Assembly (NCBI RefSeq): GCF_002022275.1
Contig: NZ_MSDF01000025.1
Coordinates: 10,775 to 74,774, forward strand
Source of the DNA: Pseudomonas fluorescens
Lineage (GTDB): Bacteria; Pseudomonadota; Gammaproteobacteria; Pseudomonadales; Pseudomonadaceae
Reading direction: 5' to 3'
DNA length: 64,000 nt
Shown here: positions 42,657 through 52,395 of the stretch, in pieces
Layout of the letters: every line of letters starts with the position of its first letter
Numbering within the stretch: position 1 is the first letter of the stretch
Notes under the pieces: generated by a model
What the model was told of the DNA's origin: nothing
What the model saw: the letters and a program-made list of their open reading frames with translations, nothing else
The model's database searches: none
Position numbers and translations under genes: made by a program

Positions 42657-43667
42657 ATGACTGCTGCCCTGCAAGGTTCTTTGATGGTCGACGTTGCCGG
42701 TACCTGGCTGACGGCTGAAGATCGCCACCTGTTGCGTCAACCTGAAGTGGGCGGGCTGATCATTTTTGCGCGCAATATCGAGCATCCACGACAAGTGCGG
42801 GAATTGAGCGCGGCGATTCGTGCCGTGCGCCCAGACCTGCTGCTGGCGGTCGACCAGGAAGGCGGTCGCGTGCAGCGCCTGCGCCAGGGGTTTGTGCGCC
42901 TGCCAGCCATGCGCGCGCTGGCGGACAACCCCAACGCCGAATACCTGGCCGAACAGTGCGGCTGGATCATGGCCACTGAAGTGCTGGCCGTCGGCCTCGA
43001 CCTGAGTTTCGCCCCGGTGCTGGACCTGGACTACCAGCGCAGCGCCGTAGTCGGCACGCGCTCCTTCGAAGGCGACCCTGAGCGCGCCGCCGTATTGGCC
43101 GGCGCCTTCATTCGCGGTATGAACAGCGCCGGCATGGCCGCCACCGGTAAGCACTTCCCTGGTCATGGTTGGGCCGAGGCGGATTCCCACGTCGCGATTC
43201 CCAATGACGAACGCAGCCTGGAACAGATTCGCGCGAATGACTTGGTGCCTTTCGCACGTTTGAGTAAGCAGTTGGCGGCGGTGATGCCTGCGCACGTCAT
43301 CTACCCGCAGGTTGACTCACAGCCTGCAGGTTTCTCACACCGTTGGTTGCAGGACATTTTACGCGGTGAGTTGCAGTTTGATGGCGTTATCTTCAGCGAT
43401 GACCTGTCCATGGCCGGTGCGCACGTGGTCGGTGATGCAGCCAGCCGGATTGAAGCGGCGCTGACGGCGGGTTGCGACATGGGCCTGGTGTGTAACGATC
43501 GCGCTGCAGCTGAGCTAGCACTCACAGCAGCGCAGCGGATGAAAGTCACGCCATCGGCGCGGATTGCGCGGATGCGCGGGCAGGCAATTGCTTCGACGGA
43601 CTACAAGCAGGACCCGCGTTGGCTGGCGGCGCTTACCGCGTTGCGGGATGCTCAGTTGATCGACTGA
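42657..43667 (+). CDS. nagZ: Beta-N-acetylhexosaminidase NagZ
   Basis: A 336-residue glycoside hydrolase family 3 enzyme in the cytoplasm that removes GlcNAc from recycled anhydromuropeptides; it affects beta-lactamase induction in Pseudomonas. The signature KHFPGHGWAEADSH begins at Lys165, with the catalytic His and Asp inside. It is a single-domain NagZ of normal length. AAGGAAGG precedes the ATG. It lies after psrA in the same direction and ends near a REP pair. Confidence 0.94.
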   Translation: MTAALQGSLMVDVAGTWLTAEDRHLLRQPEVGGLIIFARNIEHPRQVRELSAAIRAVRPDLLLAVDQEGGRVQRLRQGFVRLPAMRALADNPNAEYLAEQCGWIMATEVLAVGLDLSFAPVLDLDYQRSAVVGTRSFEGDPERAAVLAGAFIRGMNSAGMAATGKHFPGHGWAEADSHVAIPNDERSLEQIRANDLVPFARLSKQLAAVMPAHVIYPQVDSQPAGFSHRWLQDILRGELQFDGVIFSDDLSMAGAHVVGDAASRIEAALTAGCDMGLVCNDRAAAELALTAAQRMKVTPSARIARMRGQAIASTDYKQDPRWLAALTALRDAQLID

Positions 43668-43680
43668 AAACCGTGTTGCT

Positions 43681-43772
43681 GCCATCGCAGGCAAGCCCGC
43701 TCCCACATTCGACCGAGTACATATTTTGAAATGCGGTGGATATGTGGGAGCGGGCTTGCCCGCGATAGCGGT
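43681..43772. repeat. REP pair 12
   Basis: Here the monomers face the other way: the left one ends in CTCCCACAT and the right begins ATGTGGGAG. The left arm has the GCCTGCGATG-type stem on the other strand and the right arm the GCCCGCGATAG-type, so subtypes are mixed. It lies between convergent nagZ and the SNF2 gene. Confidence 0.85.
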
Positions 43773-43779
43773 CTAACAG

Positions 43780-46470
43780 TCAGCGCTTCTCTTGCTTATT
43801 GGGCAACGGCGCAAACAACGCCTCAATATCGTCGTTACCCAACTGCCAATCCCCGGTGGTACGCCCATCCAGCACTCCCGCCGCCAGGTCGGACTTCTCC
43901 TTCTGCAGGTGCTGAATTTTCTCCTCTACGGTGCCGCGCGCAATCATCTTGTACACGAACACCGGCTTCTCTTGGCCGATACGATACGCACGGTCGGTGG
44001 CCTGGTTTTCTGTTGCCGGGTTCCACCACGGATCGTAGTGGATCACCGTGTCGGCTTCGGTCAGGTTCAATCCCACACCACCTGCCTTCAGGCTGATCAG
44101 AAAAATCTGCAACTTGCCGCTCTGGAAGTCCTTCACCGGGGTGCGCCGATCACGCGTCTGGCCGGTCAGTAACGCATAGGCCACACCGCGTTTTTTCAGT
44201 TCGGCTTCGATCAAACTCAGCATCGACGTGAACTGAGAGAACAACAGAATCCGCCGCCCTTCAGCAAACAATTCTTCGAGCATCTCCATCAAGCTATCGA
44301 GCTTGCCTGAGCTGCTGCCGCGCGCGGGCAGGGTGGCGTCGTTGACCAGGCGCAAGTCGCAGCACACCTGGCGCAGCTTCAACAGCGCCTCAAGAATGAT
44401 GATCTGGCTGCGCGCCACGCCCTTGCGGGTGATTTCGTCGCGCACCTTCTTGTCCATGGCCAGGCGCATGGTCTCGTACACGTCACGCTGGGCCTCATTG
44501 AGGTCGACCCAGTGGATGATTTCGGTCTTGGGTGGCAACTCGGTCGCCACCTGTTCCTTGGTGCGACGCAGCAGGAAAGGTTTGATCCGACCGTTAAGGT
44601 GCTGCAATCGCACATCGCTCGCGCGCTTTTCGATGGGCACGCGGTAATCGCGGTTAAAGCTTTTCACGTCGCCCAGCCAACCGGGCAGCAGGAAGTGAAA
44701 CAGCGACCACAATTCGCCTAGGTGGTTTTCCAGCGGCGTGCCGCTCAGGCACAGGCGTTGTCGTGCATTCAACTCGCGCGCGGCCTGGGCGGCCTTGCTG
44801 TTGGGGTTCTTGATGTACTGGGCCTCGTCGAGAATCAGCACATGCAAGGGCAGGGCGGCCAGCTGTTCAATGTCCTTGGGCAACAGGGCATAGGTGGTCA
44901 GCAGCAGGTCGTAGTCCTGCAGGTTCGCGAAATGTTTCTTGCGCGTTGCGCCGTATAGCGCCAGCACCTTGAGTTGCGGGGTGAAGTGCGCCGCTTCGTC
45001 GAGCCAGTTGGGGATCAGGCTGGTGGGCATCACGACCATGCAGGGTCGATCCAGGCGCCCGGCAATTTTCTCGGTGAGAATATGCGCCAGGGTTTGCAGG
45101 GTTTTACCCAAACCCATGTCATCCGCAAGAATCCCGCCGACGTCCAGCTGGCGCAGCGACTGCATCCAGCTCAAACCTTCCAGCTGATACGGCCGCAAGG
45201 TCGCGTTCAAACCTTCCGGCGCCACACAGGCGAAATCCTTGATGTCCCGCAGGCGCTGGGCGAAGTTGCGGATCTTCTCGCCGCCTTCCCATTGCAGCGG
45301 CAGGTCTTCCAGCGGGTTCAGGCGAATCGCATCGGCTTTGGCCAGGCGCAGCGTGGTGGTGCCGGTTTCCTGCAGGTAAAACTCGCCGAGGGTGGCCAGA
45401 ACGGGTTTCAACCGGCCGTAGGGCAGCGCCACTTGCAGCGGGCCGTGGCCGTTGGGCAGGCCGGGAATGTTCACCAGAATCAGCTCGTCGTCACGGCGTC
45501 GGGCGAGTTTTTCCGGGTTGAGGATTTCGGTGTGGGAGCGCATCAGGTTCAACAGGATCGGCAGCAAACTCAGGCGCTCGCCGTTGACGATGATCCCCAG
45601 TTCCAGGTCAAACCAATCACGCTCCGGGCCTTCATCGACGGTGGCGTACCAGTCATCCACGGCGCTCAGGTCAAAACCGAAATCTTCTTCGATTTGCAGC
45701 TCCCAACCCTCGGCCCGCAACGTGGGGGACGCGTTGAGCGTGAAGTTCAGCCAGGCGCTGTCATTGACCAACTCGAACAGCTCGCCGGCACTTTCCGGCA
45801 GCGCTTTACTCTGGCGCGTGGCGATCTTGAAACCGAGCAGGCGCAGCTGCTCGCGATAGGGCTGCTCCAGCTCGGGATGCCGCTTGATGCGCAGGCTCTG
45901 GGTGTCCTGGCGCACAATGATGTCAGCGTTTTTCTGCCCGCTGACATAGTTGCCCAGGTAGTTGAACGACAGCGCCGCGCGGTGCTGGATATAGCGCTGC
46001 ATCTTGCCATTGCGTGGCTCAAACGCGCTGAATTCCACACTGGCCAGCCACAGGCGCGGAATGGGCAGCACGTCTTCCATCACCACTTGCGGCAGCACTA
46101 CGCGGTTATCCAGCACGGCCTGGAGCTTTTCCAGCAATTCGGCATCCTGGGCGGCGGCCGGATAGGCCAGGGTTTCCTGAACCTTGAGCAGCACCGCCGC
46201 GATGTGTTTGCAGTTGGTGTGCACCGGGCAGGTACAGCGGCTGTCCACCAGAATCAGCGTGCCCTTGGCCGATTCGCGCAGCGAGATGGTCTGGCGGTAA
46301 ACGTTGCCGCCCGAGCCTTCGCAGCTGGCCACGATGGTGCTGTCGCCGGACTCGACGATGCGCACGCGGTTTTCCAGGGCGTAACGCCGCCCGCGCTCAA
46401 GGCTTTGCTCTTTAAAGCGATTGGCCCACGAAGGGGCCAGGGGTTTGGTCAACTGCGACGTCAGGGGCAT
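43780..46470 (-). CDS. SWIM zinc finger and SNF2-type DEAD/DEAH helicase
   Basis: An 896-residue protein. The N-terminus carries a SWIM zinc finger: C79, C81, C87 and H89 (CxCx5CxH). The C-terminal half is a SNF2/Rad54-type translocase: motif I ADDMGLGKTLQ near 446, motif II DEAQ near 546, and the late motif DPWWNPATENQATDRAYRIGQ (written here only by its ends, DPWWNP and RAYRIGQ) near 800. It is a DNA-dependent ATPase that could remodel DNA-protein complexes; the bacterial members of this type are poorly characterised. It ends the same-strand run mfd, CsiV-like, SNF2. Confidence 0.88.
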   Translation of the reverse strand: MPLTSQLTKPLAPSWANRFKEQSLERGRRYALENRVRIVESGDSTIVASCEGSGGNVYRQTISLRESAKGTLILVDSRCTCPVHTNCKHIAAVLLKVQETLAYPAAAQDAELLEKLQAVLDNRVVLPQVVMEDVLPIPRLWLASVEFSAFEPRNGKMQRYIQHRAALSFNYLGNYVSGQKNADIIVRQDTQSLRIKRHPELEQPYREQLRLLGFKIATRQSKALPESAGELFELVNDSAWLNFTLNASPTLRAEGWELQIEEDFGFDLSAVDDWYATVDEGPERDWFDLELGIIVNGERLSLLPILLNLMRSHTEILNPEKLARRRDDELILVNIPGLPNGHGPLQVALPYGRLKPVLATLGEFYLQETGTTTLRLAKADAIRLNPLEDLPLQWEGGEKIRNFAQRLRDIKDFACVAPEGLNATLRPYQLEGLSWMQSLRQLDVGGILADDMGLGKTLQTLAHILTEKIAGRLDRPCMVVMPTSLIPNWLDEAAHFTPQLKVLALYGATRKKHFANLQDYDLLLTTYALLPKDIEQLAALPLHVLILDEAQYIKNPNSKAAQAARELNARQRLCLSGTPLENHLGELWSLFHFLLPGWLGDVKSFNRDYRVPIEKRASDVRLQHLNGRIKPFLLRRTKEQVATELPPKTEIIHWVDLNEAQRDVYETMRLAMDKKVRDEITRKGVARSQIIILEALLKLRQVCCDLRLVNDATLPARGSSSGKLDSLMEMLEELFAEGRRILLFSQFTSMLSLIEAELKKRGVAYALLTGQTRDRRTPVKDFQSGKLQIFLISLKAGGVGLNLTEADTVIHYDPWWNPATENQATDRAYRIGQEKPVFVYKMIARGTVEEKIQHLQKEKSDLAAGVLDGRTTGDWQLGNDDIEALFAPLPNKQEKR

Positions 46471-46479
46471 GGTGCTGGA

Positions 46480-47049
46480 TCAGTCCTGAATGTCGGGCGG
46501 TGGTGCGCTGGGGGGCTTGGCGGTCAGCGAGGTGATCTTGATCAGCAGCGCCAAGTGGCCGCCGTCCAGGTAGTTGAGTTGATTGTTCTTGGTGCGCACG
46601 TCTTGCTGGCTCAGGTGTTCGCTGGCAATGACGCTACCGTTGGCGTCGAACTGGTTAATCCAGAAGTCCGCATCGATATCGGTAAAGCGCCCCAGTTGCA
46701 GGTTCAGGGTGCCTTCGATGGGAAACTGGCCAAACTGCTCCTGGCCATCGCTGATGGCCAGCTTCACCGGCTGCTCGCCCAGGTTCTGGTCCCAGGCCCG
46801 GTGCAGCAACACGGTGTAACTGTTGTCGGCACGGAGTTTGTCGACAATGTTGCCCAGACGAGGCGGGCTCAATGTGTCGCCGGGCAGGCGTGAAGCGCCC
46901 GCGTCCCAGTTTTCCGGCGCCGCGCGGCTGTTAATCACCGGTTCGGCGTTCTGGCGCACCAGGATCATTTCCACCAGGTACGGGCTGTCGGCAAACGCCG
47001 AAGGGGCAACGACCACCAACAACAGGCTCAGAATGCGGAACAGGCGCAT
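46480..47049 (-). CDS. CsiV-like exported protein
   Basis: A 189-residue protein with a signal peptide (residues 1-20, cleavage after AFA) and a beta-rich periplasmic part. The mature start 'SPYLVEMILVRQ' and the overall length fit the CsiV family, linked in one species to septal peptidoglycan activation; the match is by pattern only. The start at 47049 gives the signal peptide. The gene sits 11 bases after mfd and 9 bases before the helicase gene, so the three are probably one transcript. Confidence 0.65.
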   Translation of the reverse strand: MRLFRILSLLLVVVAPSAFADSPYLVEMILVRQNAEPVINSRAAPENWDAGASRLPGDTLSPPRLGNIVDKLRADNSYTVLLHRAWDQNLGEQPVKLAISDGQEQFGQFPIEGTLNLQLGRFTDIDADFWINQFDANGSVIASEHLSQQDVRTKNNQLNYLDGGHLALLIKITSLTAKPPSAPPPDIQD

Positions 47050-47060
47050 GGGGGCGTCCT

Positions 47061-50000
47061 TCAAGCGGATTTCGGGATGAGGCGCTCAAACAGCGCCTCT
47101 AATGTATTAAAGCGTTCTTCGGCACGTTCCATCGGCACCATGAATTTGAACAGCGTAGCCCCTTCGAACTTGTAGCGGTTGGGCTGGCCCTGAATCAGTT
47201 TGATCAGCACCAACGGGTCCACCGGCGTTTGCGCTTCGAATTCGATGCGCCCGCCCTGCGGCCCGGCGTCGACTTTCTTGATACCGAGCTGCTCGGCCTG
47301 CAACTTGAGCAGGGTCAGGCGCACCAGGTTCTTGGTCGGTTCCGGCAACAGACCGAAACGGTCGATCATCTCCACCTGCAGGTCCTTGAGGCCTTCTTCG
47401 TCGGTGGCCGAGGCAATGCGCTTGTACAGGATCAGCCGCGCATGCACGTCGGGCAGGTAGTCTTCAGGGATCAACGCCGGTAAGCGCAAGTTGATCTCCG
47501 GGCCGCCGCCCAGCGGTTGATCAAGGTTCGGCTGCTCGCCTTTGCGGATGGCTTTCACCGCGCGTTCGAGCATCTCCATATAAAGGGTGAAACCCACGGC
47601 CTGAATCTGCCCGCTCTGGCCGTCGCCCAGCAACTCGCCTGCGCCACGGATTTCGAGGTCGTTGGTGGCCAGCACAAAACCGGCGCCGAGGTCCTGGGTG
47701 TTGGCGATGGCTTCCAGGCGCTTCTCGGCGTCGGACGTAATCTGTTGGCGTGGCGGCGTCAGCAAATACGCATACGCCTGGTGGTGACTGCGCCCGACCC
47801 GGCCGCGCAACTGGTGCAACTGGGCCAGGCCGAACTTGTCGGCACGCTCGATGATGATGGTGTTGGCGCTCGGCACGTCGATGCCGGTCTCGATGATGGT
47901 CGAGGCGATCAGCACGTTGAAGCGCTTGTGGTAGAAGTCGCTCATCACCTGTTCGAGTTCGCGTTCGCGCATCTGCCCGTGGCCAATGGCGATGCGCGCT
48001 TCCGGCACCAGCTCGGCGAGGTCGGCGGCGCATTTCTCGATGGTCTTCACGTCGTTGTGCAGGTAGTACACCTGCCCGCCGCGCAGCAGTTCGCGCAGCA
48101 GCGCTTCCTTGACCGTGCTTTTGTTCTGCTCCATCACGAAGGTGCGCACCGACAGGCGACGCGCCGGTGGCGTCGCGATGATCGACAGGTCGCGCATGCC
48201 CGACACCGCCATGTTCAGCGTGCGCGGGATCGGCGTGGCGGTGAGGGTCAGGATGTCGACTTCACTGCGCAGGTTTTTCAGCTGTTCTTTCTGACGCACA
48301 CCGAAACGGTGTTCTTCGTCGATGATCACAAGGCCGAGGTTTTTGATCTTCACGTCTTCCGACAGCAGCTTGTGCGTGCCGATGACGATATCGATCTTGC
48401 CTTCTGCCAGGTCGGCGACCGCCGCATTCACTTCCTTGGCGGACTTGAAGCGGCTCATCACCTCCACGCTCACCGGCCAGTCGGCAAAGCGGTCGCGGAA
48501 GCTGTTGTAGTGCTGCTGGGCGAGCAGGGTGGTGGGCACCAGGATCGCCACTTGCTTGCCGCCGTGCACCGCAATAAAGGCGGCGCGCATGGCCACTTCG
48601 GTCTTGCCGAAGCCCACGTCGCCGCAGACCAGGCGGTCCATGGGCTTGGGCGCAAGCATGTCGGCGCGCACGGCTTCGATGGTGGTTTGCTGGTCCGGGG
48701 TTTCTTCAAAGGCGAAACCGGCGCTGAAAGTCGCGTAGTCGGCTTTCGGGTCTGCGAATGCATAGCCTTCGCGGGCGGCGCGGCGGGCATAGATGTCGAG
48801 CAATTCGGCGGCCACGTCGCGCACCTGTTCGGCGGCTTTGCGCTTGGCTTTCTGCCAGGTCTCGGAACCCAGGCGGTGCAACGGCGCCAAGGCGTCGTCG
48901 CTGCCGGTGTAGCGTGCGATCAAGTGCAGGCTGGCGACCGGCACGTAGAGCTTGGCGCCCTCGGCGTATTCCATGGTGAGGAATTCGGCGGCCTGGTTGT
49001 CGATTTCCAGGGTCTGCAAGCCCAGGTAGCGGCCCACGCCGTGGTCGATATGCACCACCGGCGCGCCTTCGCGCAGCTCGGTGAGGTTTTTGATCACTGC
49101 ATCGTTATTGGCGTCGGCGCGTTTTTCACGGCGGCGGCGCTGCATCACGCGTTGGCCGAACAATGGGCTTTCGGCGATCAGCGCCAGGGCCGGGTCGTCC
49201 AGCAGCAAGCCTTCGTCCAGCGGCGCGATGGTGATCGCCAGGCGGTCTTTGCTTTTTACAAAGTCCGGCCAGCTGTCGACGGTTTTCGGGCGCAGCTTCA
49301 GGCGTTCGAGCAACTCCAGCAGCACTTCGCGGCGGCCGGCGGATTCAGCAGTGAACAGCACGCGACCGGGGAAATCACCGAGGAAATTCGACAGTGCTTC
49401 CAAAGGTTGCGTGGCCTTGGCCTGAATCGCCAGATCGGGCAGCGTTTGCGCGGGGAAGCGCTCGCGGCCGGCGCCGCTTTCCACATCCTGTTGGCTGGCA
49501 ACCACGCGCGGCCAGTTTTTCAAGCGCGCAAAGCAGTCTTCCACCGGCAGGAACAACTCGGCGGGCGGCAATAAAGGCCGGGCGGGATCGACGCGGCGCT
49601 CTTCATAGCGGTTGCGCACGTCGTTCCAGAAGTTTTCCGCCGCCTGCTCGATGCCGGGCAGCGAGAACACTTGGGTGTCCTGCGGCAGGTAATCGAAGAG
49701 CGTCGAGGTTTCATCGAAGAACAGTGGCAGGTAGTACTCGATACCTGCCGGTGTAATCCCGCTGCTCAAATCCTGAAAGATCGGGCAGCGACGGAAATCC
49801 ACATCGAAGCGTTCACGAAAGCGCGCCTTGAAGCGCGTGACCGCGTCTTTTTGCAGCGGGAATTCCCGCGCCGGCAGCAGCTTGACCGACTCGACCTTGT
49901 CGATGGAGCGCTGGTTTTCCGGATCGAAGGTGCGCAGGGTCTCGATTTCGTCATCGAACAGGTCGATGCGAAACGGCAGTTTGCTGCCCATTGGAAACAG

Positions 50001-50510
50001 GTCAATCAAGGCGCCACGTACCGCGAACTCGCCGTGCTCGTACACCGTGTCGACGCAGCGGTAGCCGCTGGCTTCCAGGCGGGTGCGCATCTGCTCCACA
50101 TCCAGCTTCTGGCCGACATCCAGCACCAGGCTGCTGCCCAGCAGGAATTTGGTCGGCGCCAGGCGATGCAGGGCCGTGGTGATCGGCACCACCAGCACGC
50201 CGTGGGCCAGTTCCGGCAGGCGGTACAGGCTGGCGATACGCTGGGAGATGATGTCCTGGTGCGGCGAGAACAGGTCGTAGGGCAGGGTTTCCCAGTCGGG
50301 AAAATGCAGCACCGGCAAATCCGGGGCGAAGAAGCTCAGCTCCTGCTCCAGCCGCTCGGCACTTTGGCTGTCGGCGGTAAGCAGCAGGGTAAAGCGCTTG
50401 GCTGCGCTGGCAGCCTCGGCAATGGCCAGGCTCAGGGCGGCACCGGGCAGGTTGCCCCAGTGCTGTTTGCCTGCCGCAGCAGGGAGAAGCGGTAGACGCA
50501 GGACGGGCAC
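47061..50510 (-). CDS. mfd: Transcription-repair coupling factor
   Basis: An 1149-residue Mfd protein, which displaces stalled RNA polymerase and recruits UvrA. It has the N-terminal UvrB-like region (about 1-340), the RNA polymerase-interacting CarD-like domain (about 480-560, VVHIDHGVGRYLGLQ near 490), a RecG-like translocase with Walker A GDVGFGKTE near 630 and DEEHRFG near 730, and the C-terminal TRCF domain (about 1000-1130). The length is that of the family. It is divergent from the GAPDH gene and is followed closely by the CsiV-like gene. Confidence 0.95.
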   Translation of the reverse strand: MPVLRLPLLPAAAGKQHWGNLPGAALSLAIAEAASAAKRFTLLLTADSQSAERLEQELSFFAPDLPVLHFPDWETLPYDLFSPHQDIISQRIASLYRLPELAHGVLVVPITTALHRLAPTKFLLGSSLVLDVGQKLDVEQMRTRLEASGYRCVDTVYEHGEFAVRGALIDLFPMGSKLPFRIDLFDDEIETLRTFDPENQRSIDKVESVKLLPAREFPLQKDAVTRFKARFRERFDVDFRRCPIFQDLSSGITPAGIEYYLPLFFDETSTLFDYLPQDTQVFSLPGIEQAAENFWNDVRNRYEERRVDPARPLLPPAELFLPVEDCFARLKNWPRVVASQQDVESGAGRERFPAQTLPDLAIQAKATQPLEALSNFLGDFPGRVLFTAESAGRREVLLELLERLKLRPKTVDSWPDFVKSKDRLAITIAPLDEGLLLDDPALALIAESPLFGQRVMQRRRREKRADANNDAVIKNLTELREGAPVVHIDHGVGRYLGLQTLEIDNQAAEFLTMEYAEGAKLYVPVASLHLIARYTGSDDALAPLHRLGSETWQKAKRKAAEQVRDVAAELLDIYARRAAREGYAFADPKADYATFSAGFAFEETPDQQTTIEAVRADMLAPKPMDRLVCGDVGFGKTEVAMRAAFIAVHGGKQVAILVPTTLLAQQHYNSFRDRFADWPVSVEVMSRFKSAKEVNAAVADLAEGKIDIVIGTHKLLSEDVKIKNLGLVIIDEEHRFGVRQKEQLKNLRSEVDILTLTATPIPRTLNMAVSGMRDLSIIATPPARRLSVRTFVMEQNKSTVKEALLRELLRGGQVYYLHNDVKTIEKCAADLAELVPEARIAIGHGQMRERELEQVMSDFYHKRFNVLIASTIIETGIDVPSANTIIIERADKFGLAQLHQLRGRVGRSHHQAYAYLLTPPRQQITSDAEKRLEAIANTQDLGAGFVLATNDLEIRGAGELLGDGQSGQIQAVGFTLYMEMLERAVKAIRKGEQPNLDQPLGGGPEINLRLPALIPEDYLPDVHARLILYKRIASATDEEGLKDLQVEMIDRFGLLPEPTKNLVRLTLLKLQAEQLGIKKVDAGPQGGRIEFEAQTPVDPLVLIKLIQGQPNRYKFEGATLFKFMVPMERAEERFNTLEALFERLIPKSA

Positions 50511-50865
50511 GGAAGGTTGAGCTCCAAGCGTTGCGACAAAGTCGGTAATTGTAACGGTCCCGGGCGCCGTCTGTCAGTTGCTGACTGAGCCTATTACGGT
50601 TTGCCGGAAATGTAGTGGCTAAGACAAACAATGGCGCGTTTTGACTCAATATGTAGTGTCAAAAAGCACGAGGTTTTCGGAGAGTTACGGACAAGTTGAC
50701 CTTGTCGCTCGCAAGGTGGCCTTCTGGAACCCGCGTATTTACTGGGCTCCAGCGCGGTGTCAATTTTCCGCAAGCGCTTTTTGTTGCCTGGGGCGCATTG
50801 CTCCGAGGGCGGTCGGGCGGCATAATGTAGCCCCTTTTTTCTGCCCCTACATGTGGAAGGTTCCC
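50511..50865. other. 355-base region between mfd and GAPDH
   Basis: No gene is supported. An inverted repeat TTTTGAC-N12-GTCAAAA lies at 50639-50664. The GAPDH promoter is at 50798-50826. The upstream reading frame of the GAPDH gene remains open through the region from 50641 but has no ribosome-binding site at its start and the promoter lies inside it, so I treat it as non-coding. Confidence 0.65.
50798..50826 (+). promoter_or_regulatory. Promoter of the GAPDH gene
   Basis: TTGCTC (50798-50803), 17 bases, CATAAT (50821-50826). Transcription would start near 50833, so translation must begin at 50851 or 50866. Confidence 0.55.
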
Positions 50866-52314
50866 GTGACTCAGAAGCCCGACCAGTGTCTTGGTGAATG
50901 GATCGACCGTGAAGCGCTCGCTGAAGCGATGATTCCGCTTATCGGTCAGCTGTACCGCAATAACAATGTGGTGAGCTCGATCTATGGCCGCAGCCTGATC
51001 AACCAGTCTGTCATCGCGATTCTCAAAGCCCACCGCTTTGCGCGTCACCGTTCCGCCGACGACAGCGAACTCTCCGTCCACGAAACATTCCCACTGCTTA
51101 AAGCCATGAGCGAGCTCAAGCTCGGCGCGGCTTCGGTAGACCTGGGCAAGCTGGCCTACAAATTCCGTAAAGAAGGTGCCGGCCGCAGCGCCGAGCAGTT
51201 CGTGCGTGAAGAAATGGCCGATGTGGTTGGCCAGCAAAACGCCGCTGCCCGCAAAGGCACTGACGTGGTGCTCTACGGCTTCGGTCGTATCGGCCGCCTG
51301 CTGGCGCGCATCCTGATTGAAAAAACCGGCGGCGGCGACGGCCTGCGCCTGCGTGCCATCGTTGTGCGCAAAGGCGCCGAGAACGACCTGACCAAACGCG
51401 CGAGCCTGTTGCGTCGCGACTCGGTACACGGTCCGTTCAACGGCACCATCGTCATCGACGAAGAAAACAACACCATCACCGCCAACGGTAACCTGATCCA
51501 GGTGATCTACGCGAAGAACCCGGCTGAAGTGGACTACACCCAGTACGGCATCAAAGACGCACTGCTGGTGGATAACACCGGTGTGTGGCGCGACGCCGAA
51601 GGCTTGGGCCAACACCTGGCGTGCCCGGGTATCGACCGTGTTGTCCTGACCGCACCTGGCAAGGGCAAGCTGAAGAACATCGTACACGGCATCAACCACG
51701 GTGAAATCACCGCAGACGACAAGATCGTGTCCGCCGCTTCCTGCACCACCAACGCCATCGTGCCGGTGCTGAAAGCGGTGAACGACAAGTTCGGCATCGT
51801 TAACGGTCACGTTGAAACGGTTCATTCGTACACCAACGACCAGAACCTGATCGACAACTTCCACAAGGGCGATCGCCGTGGCCGTAGCGCCGCGTTGAAC
51901 ATGGTCATCACCGAGACCGGTGCTGCCACCGCTGCTGCCAAGGCCCTGCCTGAACTGGCCGGCAAGCTGACCGGTAACGCGATCCGCGTGCCGACGCCAA
52001 ACGTGTCGATGGCCATTCTCAACCTGAACCTTGAGAAAGCCGCCACCCGTGAAGAAATGAACGAGTACCTGCGCTACATGGCGCTGCACTCCGATCTGCA
52101 CAAGCAAATCGACTTCGTTAACTCGCAGGAAGTGGTCTCCACCGACTTCGTAGGCTCGCGCCACGCCGGTGTGGTGGACGCTGAAGCGACCATTACCCAG
52201 GACAACCGCGTTGTCCTGTACGTGTGGTACGACAACGAGTTCGGCTACAGCTGCCAGGTGGTTCGCGTGATGGAAGACATGGCCGGGGTTAACCCGCCGT
52301 CGTTTCCGCGCTAA
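50866..52314 (+). CDS. Glyceraldehyde-3-phosphate dehydrogenase, long form
   Basis: A 482-residue GAPDH. The Rossmann loop YGFGRIGRLLARI lies near residue 130 and the active cysteine is Cys293 in SAASCTTNA, where common GAPDHs have it near 150; so about 125-140 residues precede the normal fold. This long form is typical of Pseudomonas, where it lies beside mfd. The extension (about 5-125) is helical and charged, with no named domain. The GTG at 50866 follows GGAAGG with 5 bases spacing; an ATG at 50851 is possible. It probably serves gluconeogenesis or glycolysis in the Entner-Doudoroff setting. A terminator follows. Confidence 0.85.
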   Translation: MTQKPDQCLGEWIDREALAEAMIPLIGQLYRNNNVVSSIYGRSLINQSVIAILKAHRFARHRSADDSELSVHETFPLLKAMSELKLGAASVDLGKLAYKFRKEGAGRSAEQFVREEMADVVGQQNAAARKGTDVVLYGFGRIGRLLARILIEKTGGGDGLRLRAIVVRKGAENDLTKRASLLRRDSVHGPFNGTIVIDEENNTITANGNLIQVIYAKNPAEVDYTQYGIKDALLVDNTGVWRDAEGLGQHLACPGIDRVVLTAPGKGKLKNIVHGINHGEITADDKIVSAASCTTNAIVPVLKAVNDKFGIVNGHVETVHSYTNDQNLIDNFHKGDRRGRSAALNMVITETGAATAAAKALPELAGKLTGNAIRVPTPNVSMAILNLNLEKAATREEMNEYLRYMALHSDLHKQIDFVNSQEVVSTDFVGSRHAGVVDAEATITQDNRVVLYVWYDNEFGYSCQVVRVMEDMAGVNPPSFPR

Positions 52315-52330
52315 GCAATAGTGCTGAATG

Positions 52331-52360
52331 AAAAAGCCCCGACTGGTTCGGGGCTTTTTT
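52331..52360. terminator. Two-way terminator after GAPDH
   Basis: Stem AAAAAGCCCCGA/TCGGGGCTTTTT with loop CTGGT and a T run. Confidence 0.9.
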
Positions 52361-52395
52361 GTGGCTGTGAGTTTTGTAGTGAATGTGAGGGCCTC

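Noticed and set aside
47517..49574. Open frame of 685 codons on the plus strand across mfd
   Set aside because: Antisense shadow of mfd, whose motifs are all intact on the other strand; no family match.
50641..50865. Upstream start for the GAPDH gene at 50641
   Set aside because: The best promoter lies inside this stretch, so those codons would not be transcribed; homologues do not carry this sequence.
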